Shown piece by piece: positions 1 through 8,523 of a stretch of 64,000 bases of DNA. This DNA comes from UBA1450 sp964452355 (GTDB lineage: Bacteria; Patescibacteriota; Microgenomatia; UBA1406; GWC2-37-13), in the NCBI GenBank assembly GCA_964452355.1, contig CAYVKV010000006.1, positions 1-64,000 on the forward strand, given 5' to 3'. The first letter of the stretch is position 1. The number at the start of each line of letters is the position of its first letter. Both the position numbers and the translations under genes were made by a program. Under the pieces are notes generated by a model. It did not search any database, was not told the DNA's origin, and worked only from the letters and a program-made list of their open reading frames with translations.

Positions 1-37
1 TTTTCATACCGTTTCCTATCTGAAAAGTGTATACCAT
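1..37 (-). CDS. Possible 5' end of a gene running off the left edge
   Basis: An ATG at 35-37 (minus strand) is preceded by GGGAGGT at a normal Shine-Dalgarno distance, and the frame stays open for 12 codons to the window edge. Only twelve residues (MVYTFQIGNGMK) are visible, so no function can be given. It is divergent from the secreted protein at 112. A clear ribosome binding site is uncommon in this window, which is the main reason to take it seriously. Confidence 0.35.
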   Translation of the reverse strand, partial: MVYTFQIGNGMK

Positions 38-111
38 GTGCTGACCTCCCTACATAATTCTATCAAAAACCCCTTGAATTTTTACTATCAACATGGCATC
101 ATATAAACGTA

Positions 112-492
112 ATGCATAAACTTACATTTATTCTTCTAACCATTATCCTCGTCCTGGGTACTGTTGCTATAAATCCCAGCTCCATTTACGCACTTGGAAC
201 AGGGAGCATCTCAGGGACGACATTTCTTGACGCCACGTGTAACGGCTACGATTTGTCAGACAGACCACTTGCTGGAGTTTCTGCACAACTGAAGTCCAAA
301 ATCATTCCTCAGCCACCGAAAGCAAAATCAGATGCAAACGGAAACTTTATTTTTGACAGTTTGCCGTTTGGTGCATACACGCTCGTCGTGTCAGCAGGCA
401 AGATGTATCGACCAGAAAGCATAACCACATCCTACGAGATTGGAGAAGCAAACGGAGCCGTGAGCGGTACATTTGTGTTTTGCAGGAAGTGA
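112..492 (+). CDS. Small secreted protein with a carboxypeptidase-regulatory/SdrD-B-like fold
   Basis: 126 residues. Residues 1-28 form a signal peptide: a short basic start, a hydrophobic stretch, then a cleavage-like IYALG. The mature part contains GSISGTTFLD, then LAGVSAQL, DANGNFIFDSLPFGAYTLVV. This is the usual signature of transthyretin-like beta-sandwich domains (carboxypeptidase regulatory-like or SdrD B-like) that act as spacers or adhesion modules on the cell surface. Two cysteines (TCNG and the C-terminal FVFCRK) could form a disulfide. With only one domain and no enzyme module, a role as a small exported or surface protein is inferred. TATAAA lies four bases before the ATG. Confidence 0.78.
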   Translation: MHKLTFILLTIILVLGTVAINPSSIYALGTGSISGTTFLDATCNGYDLSDRPLAGVSAQLKSKIIPQPPKAKSDANGNFIFDSLPFGAYTLVVSAGKMYRPESITTSYEIGEANGAVSGTFVFCRK

Positions 493-546
493 TAGAATAA
501 CTCACAAGCTTGCGTTCGAATATCTAGTCGCACTGGTAAATCTCCC

Positions 547-747
547 TTAGGCCGCATCAAACCGTGCCTTGTTTTCGACCATCCACTTCTGCTGTTCTGC
601 CTTCTTTTCCTCGTCTGAGAGACCAACCTTACCTTTCATCACATCAGCATGTGCCTGCATATAATGAGGCATCAAAGCCTGCATCCATGCTTCAAATGTC
701 TCACCTTTTGCAGTTGCATCACACAGGTCACACTTGAGAGTGTTCAT
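547..747 (-). CDS. Small putative zinc-binding protein (C2H2-like)
   Basis: 66 residues. The N-terminus carries CDLCD (C6 and C9) and, about 20 residues later, HYMQAH, which together give a CxxC...HxxxxH pattern able to hold one zinc ion. The rest is charged and helical (LSDEEKKAEQQKW). The layout resembles small zinc-ribbon or DUF1059-like proteins, but I cannot name a family. It stands alone between the secreted protein at 112 and the VOC protein at 788. Its reading frame is intact and it begins with a plain ATG. Confidence 0.68.
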   Translation of the reverse strand: MNTLKCDLCDATAKGETFEAWMQALMPHYMQAHADVMKGKVGLSDEEKKAEQQKWMVENKARFDAA

Positions 748-787
748 AGTTTTTTGTCTTTAATATAAAATTATAATAAAATATTAT

Positions 788-1225
788 TTACTTTTTACTA
801 CTACAATTTAACATCCACTGCACACCAAACTTGTCAGTGAATGATCCAAAATAATCGCCCCAAAACATCTCTTGTAATTTCATCTCTACTTTTCCACCAA
901 CAGAAAGCCCAGCAAACAATTTGTCCGCCTCAGCACGAGTATCTGGATGCAAGCTAATGTATACATTGTTTCCTTTATTGAGTTTGAAGCCCATTGACTC
1001 TGGTGCGTCAGTTCCCATCAACATGTGTCCACCAAGAATAGGAAGTGCTATATGCATCACCAAATTTTTATCTCCTTCAGCCATCGGAGGCTGTCCAGGT
1101 TGTGGGGGAACTTGGGCAAAACGATTTATTCCGCCTACAAATTCTCCTCCAAAAACTGATTTGTAAAAAATGAATGCTTCTTCGGTGTTTCGAGCGAAGT
1201 TGAGATAGGTACTGGTGGATGCCAT
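788..1225 (-). CDS. VOC-superfamily protein, PhnB/glyoxalase-like
   Basis: 145 residues. The pattern STYLNFARNTEEAFIFYKSVFGGEF at the N-terminus and the ending FGSFTDKFGVQWMLN are characteristic of the PhnB-like (3-demethylubiquinone-methyltransferase-like) branch of the vicinal-oxygen-chelate superfamily. The beta-alpha-beta-beta-beta modules appear twice, with LVMHIALPILGGHMLMGTDAP in the centre. Substrates in this branch are mostly unknown. Members are often misnamed glyoxalase, and I see no basis for a specific reaction. It is a single gene on the minus strand next to an MFS exporter, with no evident operon partner. Confidence 0.85.
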   Translation of the reverse strand: MASTSTYLNFARNTEEAFIFYKSVFGGEFVGGINRFAQVPPQPGQPPMAEGDKNLVMHIALPILGGHMLMGTDAPESMGFKLNKGNNVYISLHPDTRAEADKLFAGLSVGGKVEMKLQEMFWGDYFGSFTDKFGVQWMLNCSSKK

Positions 1226-1285
1226 AGATATTCGGATAATTGATAATAATTTTACATTATATACTCTGCGTTATTTATTTTGAAA

Positions 1286-2464
1286 TTAAAGTTTCTGTTT
1301 GGCTACATGCGGGAAAACCTTGAACGAAAGGAGAAAACATAGTGCCACAAGAATACCTCCAACTAAAAATGGCAGGGGAACCATATACGTTGCAACCACC
1401 CCTCCAAGTATTGGGCCAAAAATCATTCCAATACTTTGATACGAAGAATTCAGTCCCATGATTGTACCTTGTGACTTTGCATCCGTTTCCTGCGAAAGAA
1501 TGGTTGGCAAGAGCGTTTGGACAATGCCATTAAATATAGCAAGAATGACCGATGCAAAGATAAAAAGGGGAAGTGACCGAGAGATAAACATTATCAAAAA
1601 GGAAATTGCGGTAAAAATTATTCCCAGTCTGAATGAATATTGCAGACCAAAAGCCCGATTGACGCGGCCGACAATAAGATTTTGCGTAATGAGCCCAACA
1701 ATGCCAAACATGGTAAATATCATTGCGTTTTGAGACTCAGTGATTTTGAGAACATTCATGGTAAATGGCTGGAAGCCGTAGAGTACCGCGCAGGAAAATG
1801 CAAGGAAGAATACGAGCGAGATAATAAAGGTCACTCCAACATTTGGATCAAAAAGCATGCGCCACATTTTGGAAAAATCGAATAATTTTCCTTGTGCCAC
1901 TTCTTTCATGTGTTTGTTGGTTTCGGGGAGATACAACGCGGTGACAAAAACAGCAATAAGAGTAATAAAACCCGCAATGATAAATGGCATAGCCGTGCCA
2001 AATCCAAGAGTGAGTGCTGCGATTGCTGGACCAAATATAAAGCCAAAGCTAAATGCTGAGCCGACATGGCCAAATGCCGTTGCCCGTTCTTCGGGCTTTG
2101 TCGTATCTGATATCACCGCAAATATCACCGGTACATTTCCTGCGGTGAGTCCGTCGAGCGCCCGTGCGATGAAAAGAAATGCAGCATTTGGCGCAAACGC
2201 CATGACAAAAAACGATATGGCTGTCCCCATGATTGAGACGATGAGCATGGGCTTTCTTCCATACTTGTCAGAAAGTCGACCGATGATCGGCGTAGAGATA
2301 AATTGACAGATCGAAAATACCGCAAACAAAAGACCATTTTGAAAATCCGTAAGTCCATACTTTTTCGAGTATGCATACAGAATAGGAAAAACAATTCCGT
2401 ATCCCATCATATTCACCATGGCAATAAGACATACAATCCAGACACTTTTGTTTCCTTTGATCAT
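1286..2464 (-). CDS. MFS transporter, drug-efflux (TetA-like) type
   Basis: 392 residues with about twelve hydrophobic segments. The loop between helices 2 and 3 reads GRLSDKYGRKPML, the classic MFS motif A (GxLaDrxGrkxxl). The helix 5 region GHVGSAFSFGFIFGPAIA matches the antiporter motif C (gxxxGPxxGG-like) typical of 12-TM drug:proton exporters such as TetA. The protein is full length and sits in the inner membrane. The exported substrate cannot be read from the sequence. It is followed on the same strand, upstream, by two tRNA-Ser genes. Confidence 0.9.
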   Translation of the reverse strand: MIKGNKSVWIVCLIAMVNMMGYGIVFPILYAYSKKYGLTDFQNGLLFAVFSICQFISTPIIGRLSDKYGRKPMLIVSIMGTAISFFVMAFAPNAAFLFIARALDGLTAGNVPVIFAVISDTTKPEERATAFGHVGSAFSFGFIFGPAIAALTLGFGTAMPFIIAGFITLIAVFVTALYLPETNKHMKEVAQGKLFDFSKMWRMLFDPNVGVTFIISLVFFLAFSCAVLYGFQPFTMNVLKITESQNAMIFTMFGIVGLITQNLIVGRVNRAFGLQYSFRLGIIFTAISFLIMFISRSLPLFIFASVILAIFNGIVQTLLPTILSQETDAKSQGTIMGLNSSYQSIGMIFGPILGGVVATYMVPLPFLVGGILVALCFLLSFKVFPHVAKQKL

Positions 2465-2515
2465 AAGGTTTCCATTCTATCAAAAATATCAGAGTAGATT
2501 TTGGCAAAGCGAAGG

Positions 2516-2600
2516 CGGAGAGGGCGAGATTTGAACTCGCGGTCCCTTGCGGGACGGCGGTTTAGTAAACCGCTGCACTAGGCCACTATGCGACCTCTCC
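2516..2600 (-). tRNA. tRNA-Ser with anticodon ACT (codon AGU)
   Basis: On the minus strand GGAGAGG pairs with CCTCTCC as the acceptor stem. The D arm is GCA/TGC with GTGG in the loop. The anticodon arm is GCGGT-TTACTAA-ACCGC, so positions 34-36 read ACT after U33. A long variable arm (GTCCC/GGGAC) marks a class II tRNA, and the T arm is GCGAG-TTCAAAT-CTCGC. Discriminator G73 fits serine. The following bases are CCT, so CCA is not encoded. Bacterial tRNA-Ser for AGY codons normally has GCT; A34 here is odd (see findings). Confidence 0.9.
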
Positions 2601-2648
2601 AATGTTCACCTTTAGCAATCAGCAAAACATTTCTGATATTTTTAGTCC

Positions 2649-2738
2649 TGGCGGAGGAGGCGAGATTCGAACTCGCGATAACCTTACGGCTATATCCGCT
2701 TTCCAAGCGAACGCACTCGGCCACTATGCGACTCCTCC
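2649..2738 (-). tRNA. tRNA-Ser with anticodon GGA (codons UCC/UCU)
   Basis: Minus strand: the acceptor is GGAGGAG/CTCCTCC. The D arm is nearly identical to that of its neighbour. The anticodon arm TTCGC-TTGGAAA-GCGGA gives anticodon GGA, followed by a long variable arm (ATAGCC...GGTTAT) and the T arm GCGAG-TTCGAAT-CTCGC. The 3' end is G73 plus an encoded CCA, unlike the neighbouring tRNA-Ser. The two genes lie 48 bp apart and are probably co-transcribed. Confidence 0.95.
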
Positions 2739-2861
2739 AATATTACCAATAGCTTTCAAGCACTAACCATTTCCAACTTATTGATTCGACATTGTAACAA
2801 ATAACCTCAGATTTCACATTCCCAGTGTAACAAAAACACTCTATTCTGTTAGTATAACGAT

Positions 2862-3188
2862 ATGAATTACTTTTTGTTCTCTATTGTATGTTTTATTACT
2901 TCGTGGATGGCTTTTACCGGACTCATTGGTTCGGTGAAAAAAAATATGAAATATCCCATGTCAAGAGGTGGTGGAGTCAAAAAATACAAGGGGCGATCCG
3001 CTCGTATCTGGGGCGCATTATTTTTTCTTTTTTTTGGATGGTGGTCGGGAATGTGGTTTATGATTGCAATACAGGATAATACGAATTTAATGGTATCCGT
3101 GAGCACTTATTTCACTTCAACTTTCATCGGTTTATTGGCTTCCTTCTATTCACGTAAACAGGGACGACTTGCGGTTGATGATAAGTAA
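2862..3188 (+). CDS. Small membrane protein, three predicted TM helices
   Basis: 108 residues. Hydrophobic segments lie at about 3-24, 50-72 and 80-98, separated by a basic loop (KKNMKYPMSRGGGVKKYKGRSARIWG). I recognise no family. The protein could be any small integral membrane protein. A TATAAC hexamer lies three bases before the ATG. The next gene, 48 bases downstream, is a flavin-binding split-barrel protein; no functional link is evident. Confidence 0.62.
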   Translation: MNYFLFSIVCFITSWMAFTGLIGSVKKNMKYPMSRGGGVKKYKGRSARIWGALFFLFFGWWSGMWFMIAIQDNTNLMVSVSTYFTSTFIGLLASFYSRKQGRLAVDDK

Positions 3189-3236
3189 CGTCACTATGGA
3201 TTTTCCAATAAAGAGGGTAATGATATCATCATCTCC

Positions 3237-3656
3237 ATGAATATGAAGCAAAAAGCCCTTACCTTTATTACGTCCCAAAAACACATGGTTCTGGCAACAT
3301 CTGGACCGGAAGGACAAGCTGAAGCAGCGCTGGTAGGATTTGCACATGCGCACGACTTCATTCTTATATTTGGTACCTATAACACCTCACGAAAATACAA
3401 ATATATTTCTCATAATCCGTATGTTGCGGTCGTATTTGGACAGGATGAGGGAATTTCTGTGCAATACGAGGGTGTTGTATCGGCGTTGGAAGATGAAGAA
3501 CTGACAGAATATAAAAAAATATACTTTGCCAAACATCCGACAGCAAGAAAATATGAAAATGACGCTCCTCAGGTCTATATGAAAATAACTCCAAAATGGG
3601 CGCGCTGGATCGACACAACAGGAGAAATAGAGGAAATATCCGAAGTGCTATTTTGA
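3237..3656 (+). CDS. Pyridoxamine-5'-phosphate-oxidase-like FMN split-barrel protein
   Basis: 139 residues. The start, KALTFITSQKHMVLATSGPEGQAEAALVGFAH, followed by FGTYNTSRKYKYISHNPYVAVVFG, is the usual signature of the PNPOx-like split beta-barrel that binds FMN (or F420/heme in relatives). Later, QYEGVVSALEDEELTEYKKIYFAKHP and WARWIDTTG complete the fold. Family members include general stress proteins and FMN-dependent reductases, and the substrate here is unknown. A need for FMN fits the FMN-riboswitch-controlled transporter at 15.6 kb. ATG 3237 and the ATG two codons later are both possible starts. Confidence 0.85.
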   Translation: MNMKQKALTFITSQKHMVLATSGPEGQAEAALVGFAHAHDFILIFGTYNTSRKYKYISHNPYVAVVFGQDEGISVQYEGVVSALEDEELTEYKKIYFAKHPTARKYENDAPQVYMKITPKWARWIDTTGEIEEISEVLF

Positions 3657-3734
3657 TCTACTTCGTCCTATTGACTGGTAAACAATCGTTTCATATACTG
3701 ATCATTACATTACTTATTTATTATATTAATCCCT

Positions 3735-4310
3735 ATGGAACTTGATATATTGAGCCCTCTAAAAAAATTTTATAGACTAAACAGACGTTTACCTTCGTAC
3801 TCTGAAATGCTCAAAATTTTTGGCGTTCCTTCAAAGAGAACGATTTATCAATACGTACAAGAGCTTGTCGATGAAGGATTCATCCAAAAGCTGAAAGGAA
3901 AGCTCGCCCCAACCAAACGGTTTTTTGGTATTCCCCTTCTGGGAAATATTCAAGCCGGTTACCCCATACTCGCACAACAAGATAAAAGCTACCTGACACT
4001 TGATGAGTATTTTATCGAAAAACCTGATAATTCTTTCTTATTGCGAGTTACTGGCGATAGTATGATTAATGCGGGAATATTTGAGGGTGACCTCGTGGTA
4101 ATCGAACAAAAAGGAGATTGGGGAGCAGAGGATGTAGTTCTTGCTGAAATTGATAATCAATGGACATTAAAAATACTCAAGAAAGTAAACGGCAAGGCCC
4201 ATCTTGAAGCAGCAAATCCGGCATACCCTGCATTTTATCCGAAACAAGAACTTAAAATACATGGGGTTGTCCGAGCAGTCCTTCGAAAGATGAATGGAAG
4301 AATAAATTGA
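3735..4310 (+). CDS. lexA: LexA-like SOS repressor, self-cleaving S24 family
   Basis: 191 residues. Residues 1-60 form a winged helix-turn-helix (LPSYSEMLKIFGVPSKRTIYQYV). Residues 65-190 are the LexA/UmuD peptidase fold. The cleavage dipeptide Ala74-Gly75 is present (IQAGYP), as is the catalytic Ser109 (TGDSM) and general-base Lys146 (WTLKILKK). This is the arrangement needed for RecA-stimulated self-cleavage. The N-terminal HTH is shorter than in E. coli LexA, so a LexA-like phage-type repressor is an alternative. I found no obvious LexA box (GAACN4GTTC type) upstream. The DipZ gene starts 19 bases downstream. Confidence 0.87.
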   Translation: MELDILSPLKKFYRLNRRLPSYSEMLKIFGVPSKRTIYQYVQELVDEGFIQKLKGKLAPTKRFFGIPLLGNIQAGYPILAQQDKSYLTLDEYFIEKPDNSFLLRVTGDSMINAGIFEGDLVVIEQKGDWGAEDVVLAEIDNQWTLKILKKVNGKAHLEAANPAYPAFYPKQELKIHGVVRAVLRKMNGRIN

Positions 4311-4329
4311 TTTCTGCTACCATCGAACT

Positions 4330-6087
4330 ATGATAATTCTATTATTCTTTGCCTTTTTATCTGGCCTCGTCACTATAGCAGCTCCTTGTATTTGGCCAAT
4401 TTTACCTATTGTTTTATCATCATCTGCAACCGGTGGAAAGCGACGGCCACTTGGGGTAACGCTTGGAATCATCACGAGCTTTTCAATACTAACATTATCG
4501 ATAGCGTATGTTGTTCGCATTATCCCATTTGATACCGAATGGCTCAGATACATATCAGTTGCAATAATAACTCTTCTTGGACTTTCGCTCATCATTCCAA
4601 AACTTGGAGCAATGATCGAAACAGCGGTCTCACGACTGGGAAACACATTTCAACCAAAACAAACAAATCAAAATGACGCTGGATTTCATGGTGGCCTTTT
4701 GACCGGTCTTTCTCTTGGAGTCGTCTGGACCCCGTGTGCCGGACCGATCCTCGCAACCATTGCCACCCTTGCTGCGACACGAGCTGTTTCCTTTGACCTT
4801 ATTCTGGTAATGATTGCCTATATTATCGGTGTTGCGATCCCGCTTTTTATCTTTTCTGTTGCCGGTCAAAAACTATTTAATAAAACACGACAACTTTCTC
4901 AGTACACAGGAATCATTCAAAAAATATTTGGTGTGATCATGATCGCAACAGCATTTCTCATCCTCACGGGATATGACCGCAGTCTCCAGACAAAACTATT
5001 GAATGCCGTTCCTTCATACTCCAATTTTATTACGAAACTAGAAAGTAATTCTCACGTCACAAAACAACTTGACGCACTAAGCGGAAGAGAAGTAGAAAAC
5101 GATCAACCCATACCCACCATGCAATTTCCAAAAGCGGAAGATCTAGGAGGACTTCCAAAGCTTGGTCCTGCTGCAGATTTTGTCGGAATCGAAACGTGGC
5201 TCAACTCAGAAGCGCTCACCATAGATGATTTGAAAGGAAAAGTAGTACTTGTTGATTTTTGGACATATACCTGCATCAACTGTATACGAACATTACCATA
5301 TGTCACCGGATGGTATGAAAAATACAAAGATGATGGGTTTGTGGTGATTGGAGTACATACTCCTGAGTTTGAGTTTGAAAAAAAGACTGAAAACGTAGAA
5401 GGGGCAATAAGGCAGTATGAAATAAATTATCCAGTCGCGCAGGATAATGATTTCAAGACCTGGCGAGCATATGAAAATCGCTACTGGCCCGCAAAGTATT
5501 TGATTGACGCAGATGGCATTGTCAGATACACCCATTTTGGAGAAGGGGAGTATGAGGAAACTGAAAAAAATATTCAAAAACTTCTCAAAGAAGCAGGGTC
5601 AACAAAACAAACAGAGCTACTGAGTATAGAAGAAAAAGAGTCATACGGTGGGCAGTCACCTGAGACATACCTCGGATTTTCACGTATGGCAGGTTTTGCG
5701 TCCAACGAACAACCAACTTTGGGAACGGGCTCTTATTCTTTGCCGAATAACTTAAGCGTAAATAACTTCGCCCTTGCGGGAACATGGGATATCCAAGATG
5801 AGTATTCAGAAGTGATTGAAACCGGTTCAGGACTTCTGTACCGATTTTATGCAAAAGACGTATATCTCGTGATCACGCCAAAAACTTCAAATGATCGGAT
5901 TGCCGTATTTGTAGACGATGAAATAGTCACTGATTTTGCTGGAACTGACGTCAAGGATGGATTTATCCAGATTGACGAGCCTCGACTCTATCATCTCGTG
6001 AGCCTCGATGAGAAGAAAGAGTCGCTTCTGCAGCTTAACTTTCAAACACCGGGGATACAAGTGTTTGCATTTACGTTTGGAGGGTAA
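4330..6087 (+). CDS. DipZ-type thiol-disulfide protein: CcdA membrane domain plus TlpA-like thioredoxin
   Basis: 585 residues. Residues 1-225 form a CcdA-like six-helix membrane domain with its two redox cysteines, Cys20 (AAPCIWP) and Cys136 (WTPCAGP). Residues 265-420 are a TlpA/AhpC-like redoxin with the active site Cys315-x-x-Cys318 (TYTCINCIRTLP). Residues 430-585 form the C-terminal carbohydrate-module-like domain seen in mycobacterial DipZ. The protein would carry electrons from cytoplasmic thioredoxin across the membrane to an extracellular reductase domain. The DsbA-like oxidant at 22.1 kb is a plausible counterpart. All key cysteines are present and the length is normal for DipZ. Confidence 0.9.
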   Translation: MIILLFFAFLSGLVTIAAPCIWPILPIVLSSSATGGKRRPLGVTLGIITSFSILTLSIAYVVRIIPFDTEWLRYISVAIITLLGLSLIIPKLGAMIETAVSRLGNTFQPKQTNQNDAGFHGGLLTGLSLGVVWTPCAGPILATIATLAATRAVSFDLILVMIAYIIGVAIPLFIFSVAGQKLFNKTRQLSQYTGIIQKIFGVIMIATAFLILTGYDRSLQTKLLNAVPSYSNFITKLESNSHVTKQLDALSGREVENDQPIPTMQFPKAEDLGGLPKLGPAADFVGIETWLNSEALTIDDLKGKVVLVDFWTYTCINCIRTLPYVTGWYEKYKDDGFVVIGVHTPEFEFEKKTENVEGAIRQYEINYPVAQDNDFKTWRAYENRYWPAKYLIDADGIVRYTHFGEGEYEETEKNIQKLLKEAGSTKQTELLSIEEKESYGGQSPETYLGFSRMAGFASNEQPTLGTGSYSLPNNLSVNNFALAGTWDIQDEYSEVIETGSGLLYRFYAKDVYLVITPKTSNDRIAVFVDDEIVTDFAGTDVKDGFIQIDEPRLYHLVSLDEKKESLLQLNFQTPGIQVFAFTFGG

Positions 6088-6135
6088 GAGATAAATATTT
6101 GTATTTTCCATGAGGATCACTTGTATACTTAACCT

Positions 6136-7572
6136 ATGAAGATCGTCATGAAAAAATTGCACTTCTTACAAAATCTTCTTTCTGATCGAAACATCCATAT
6201 TGCCGCAATCGCCATGTGTGCGCTTTATGCCCTCGCTGGAATTCTCATCAACCTGAATCGCTTCTGGCAGTTTGACCTTGGATATTATGATTTTGGTTTT
6301 TTTGATAGACCAATCTGGGAATTAGCTCATTTCAGGATTCCCATCATTGATCATTTTATCGTTGGAGGGAAAATAAGTCTTGCGGATCATTTTAACCCGT
6401 CTATCTTTCTCCTTACACCCATCTACTGGTTTACTGATCGAAGCGAAGCGCTGCTTATTGTGCCGAGCATTGCAATAGGCCTGAGCGGATACATCATCTA
6501 TAAAACAGGCTTGAAAATACTTCAAAATTCACTACTATCATTTGCAGTTGTTGGGGTGTATTTTCTTTATTTGGGTACTCAAAATGCCATGTACTCCGAT
6601 TTTCATGAACTTACCGTGGCTTCAGCAGCATTTGCCGCTACATACTGGGCAATAATAATAAAATCAAAGAAGTGGTTCGTCGTATTGTTAATACTGTCAC
6701 TTGGCTTTAAGGAAAGCTTATTCATTTTTGGATTTTCGGCAGGTTTTTTCGTCTTTTTTTACAATAAATGGAGACGGCTGGGGATTTTCACAATGCTATT
6801 TTCATTGATATGGGGAATATTTGTACTTAAATATGTCTTACCAAATCTGTCTGGAGTAGGGTACATAACCCCCATTAACCTTCCAAATGAGCCTGGAAAA
6901 ATACTCTCCTTTCTTTTCACTCCGCCGATAAAAATGGAGACAATAGTTCGTTCGTTCTTGAATTTTTCATTTTTACCTCTATTGTCACCTTCGCTCCTTC
7001 CGCATATTTTCCTCAACTTTGCAAGTAGATTTCTCACATCTGGATCGACTCGGTGGGATTTAGGACTACATTACAATGCAGAGATCGCTCCTACGTTTGC
7101 CATAGCAACTCTCATAGGCATGAAAAATTTGAGCAAAAAGTTCATTCAGAAATTTGAAATCCTCATTGCAGGATTTATCCTACTACTAAGCTTTGTTCTC
7201 AACATATATATTTTCAAAGGGCCGCTCATCCTTGCTGTTCACCCAGCTTTTTACAAGCACACTTCTGACTTTGAATTTCTGAGAGATCTCGTATCACAGG
7301 TACCAATCGATGCCACCGTCTCTGCGCAAAACAATCTAGCATCATACTTTCTCCACAATGAAGAAGTTTGGATTCTGAGAGACAACTATACTGCACACGA
7401 TCCGGAGTACATAGTTATTGATATGAGAGAGGGGCAGAATCCAAGCGGTCTCCTTGGGATCAATAATAAAGAAACCCTTTTCGAGAATCTTTCAAGCGAC
7501 AGTAAGTATGAAGTTTATTATAATGTTGGGGATCAGTATGTATTTAGAAGAAATCGTAGCTTCAAAAATTGA
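6136..7572 (+). CDS. DUF2079 multi-pass membrane protein
   Basis: 478 residues with about nine to ten hydrophobic helices. The N-terminal WQFDLGYYDFGFFDRPIWELAH and ADHFNPSIFLLTPIYW are the signature of DUF2079, a family related in topology to membrane-bound glycosyltransferases (GT-C-like). The soluble C-terminus (VPIDATVSAQNNLASYFLHNEEVWILRD) also fits. The family's reaction is unproven, and sugar-lipid glycosyl transfer is a guess based on fold. TATACT at 6124-6129 is six bases before the ATG, which suggests a leaderless mRNA. Confidence 0.85.
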   Translation: MKIVMKKLHFLQNLLSDRNIHIAAIAMCALYALAGILINLNRFWQFDLGYYDFGFFDRPIWELAHFRIPIIDHFIVGGKISLADHFNPSIFLLTPIYWFTDRSEALLIVPSIAIGLSGYIIYKTGLKILQNSLLSFAVVGVYFLYLGTQNAMYSDFHELTVASAAFAATYWAIIIKSKKWFVVLLILSLGFKESLFIFGFSAGFFVFFYNKWRRLGIFTMLFSLIWGIFVLKYVLPNLSGVGYITPINLPNEPGKILSFLFTPPIKMETIVRSFLNFSFLPLLSPSLLPHIFLNFASRFLTSGSTRWDLGLHYNAEIAPTFAIATLIGMKNLSKKFIQKFEILIAGFILLLSFVLNIYIFKGPLILAVHPAFYKHTSDFEFLRDLVSQVPIDATVSAQNNLASYFLHNEEVWILRDNYTAHDPEYIVIDMREGQNPSGLLGINNKETLFENLSSDSKYEVYYNVGDQYVFRRNRSFKN

Positions 7573-7637
7573 AAAAACCCTCTTGCAAACCTTCATATAC
7601 CTGCTACTATTCTCATTCCACAACTTAAAAAATCAAT

Positions 7638-8522
7638 ATGAATACAAACAACACTCGCTATGAGAAACAACTTGTTCAAGTTCTTCGACACTTGTATATC
7701 AATCCGCTTGAAAAATGCAATCTTAGATGCAAGATTTGCTATACCAAAAAAACCGACCCCATCCTAACAGAAAAGCAGATTCTCAATTTTATTGATCGGT
7801 ATCAAAATGAGTACGATCTGCAAACCATTACGTTTTGTGGAGGGGAAGTTTTTGCTCTAAAATACTATACTGATCTGCTCAATATCCTTAACTCGAGGGG
7901 AATATTTACTCAAACGATCACCAATGGAACAATCGACCATCTCGACAAAATAGCACTACCCAACTTGAACAATCTCATTGTTTCAGTGGACGGATTAGCC
8001 GAATTTCACGATTCAAATAGAGGTGTTGGAAACTTTCATAAAAGTATGAATTTTCTCAAAAAAGCACAAACATTAAACTTTCATACCGAAATTTTTAGCA
8101 TCGTGACGAAGCAAAATATGGATCAGATAGATATTTTTGAAAATTACATGCGACAAGAGCTTAGAGAAATATCCATAACGTATCATCCTCGTAAACCCCC
8201 ATCTTATTTGGCACATCATCCTATCTCAAACATTGAAGGCGCGGTATCCGGCTTTGACTATCTGACAGATAGCCAACTGATTCAAACCATGCAGACTCGA
8301 AATACATTTCCGCCAAAAGAATTAGGGTGTTATCAAATATCTCTTGCGTCAACTGGAATAGTTTATGGCTGTTGTGAGGGATTTAGACCGATAGGGAATA
8401 TGAGTGACCCCATAGAAAAATTGGTTGACTCCCTCAGGAACCGTATTGGTGGACCGTGCCTTGGATGTAGCCAAACAGAGTTTATGTGTGGGATAAAACA
8501 TATTATTGATAAAATGAACTAA
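7638..8522 (+). CDS. Radical SAM protein with Cys-rich C-terminus
   Basis: 294 residues. The [4Fe-4S]/SAM motif CxxxCxxC is Cys27-Cys31-Cys34 (CNLRCKICY). FCGGEVFAL corresponds to the GGE SAM-binding motif, and SVDG to a later barrel strand. The C-terminal third carries six more cysteines (GCYQI, YGCCEG, GPCLGCSQTEFMCG), which look like a SPASM/Twitch auxiliary cluster site. It is not an EpmB/lysine 2,3-aminomutase by motif, yet its stop is one base before the ATG of the EpmA-like gene, so the two are translationally coupled. The substrate is unknown; modification of a protein or peptide is plausible for SPASM-type enzymes. Confidence 0.86.
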   Translation: MNTNNTRYEKQLVQVLRHLYINPLEKCNLRCKICYTKKTDPILTEKQILNFIDRYQNEYDLQTITFCGGEVFALKYYTDLLNILNSRGIFTQTITNGTIDHLDKIALPNLNNLIVSVDGLAEFHDSNRGVGNFHKSMNFLKKAQTLNFHTEIFSIVTKQNMDQIDIFENYMRQELREISITYHPRKPPSYLAHHPISNIEGAVSGFDYLTDSQLIQTMQTRNTFPPKELGCYQISLASTGIVYGCCEGFRPIGNMSDPIEKLVDSLRNRIGGPCLGCSQTEFMCGIKHIIDKMN

Positions 8523-8523
8523 T

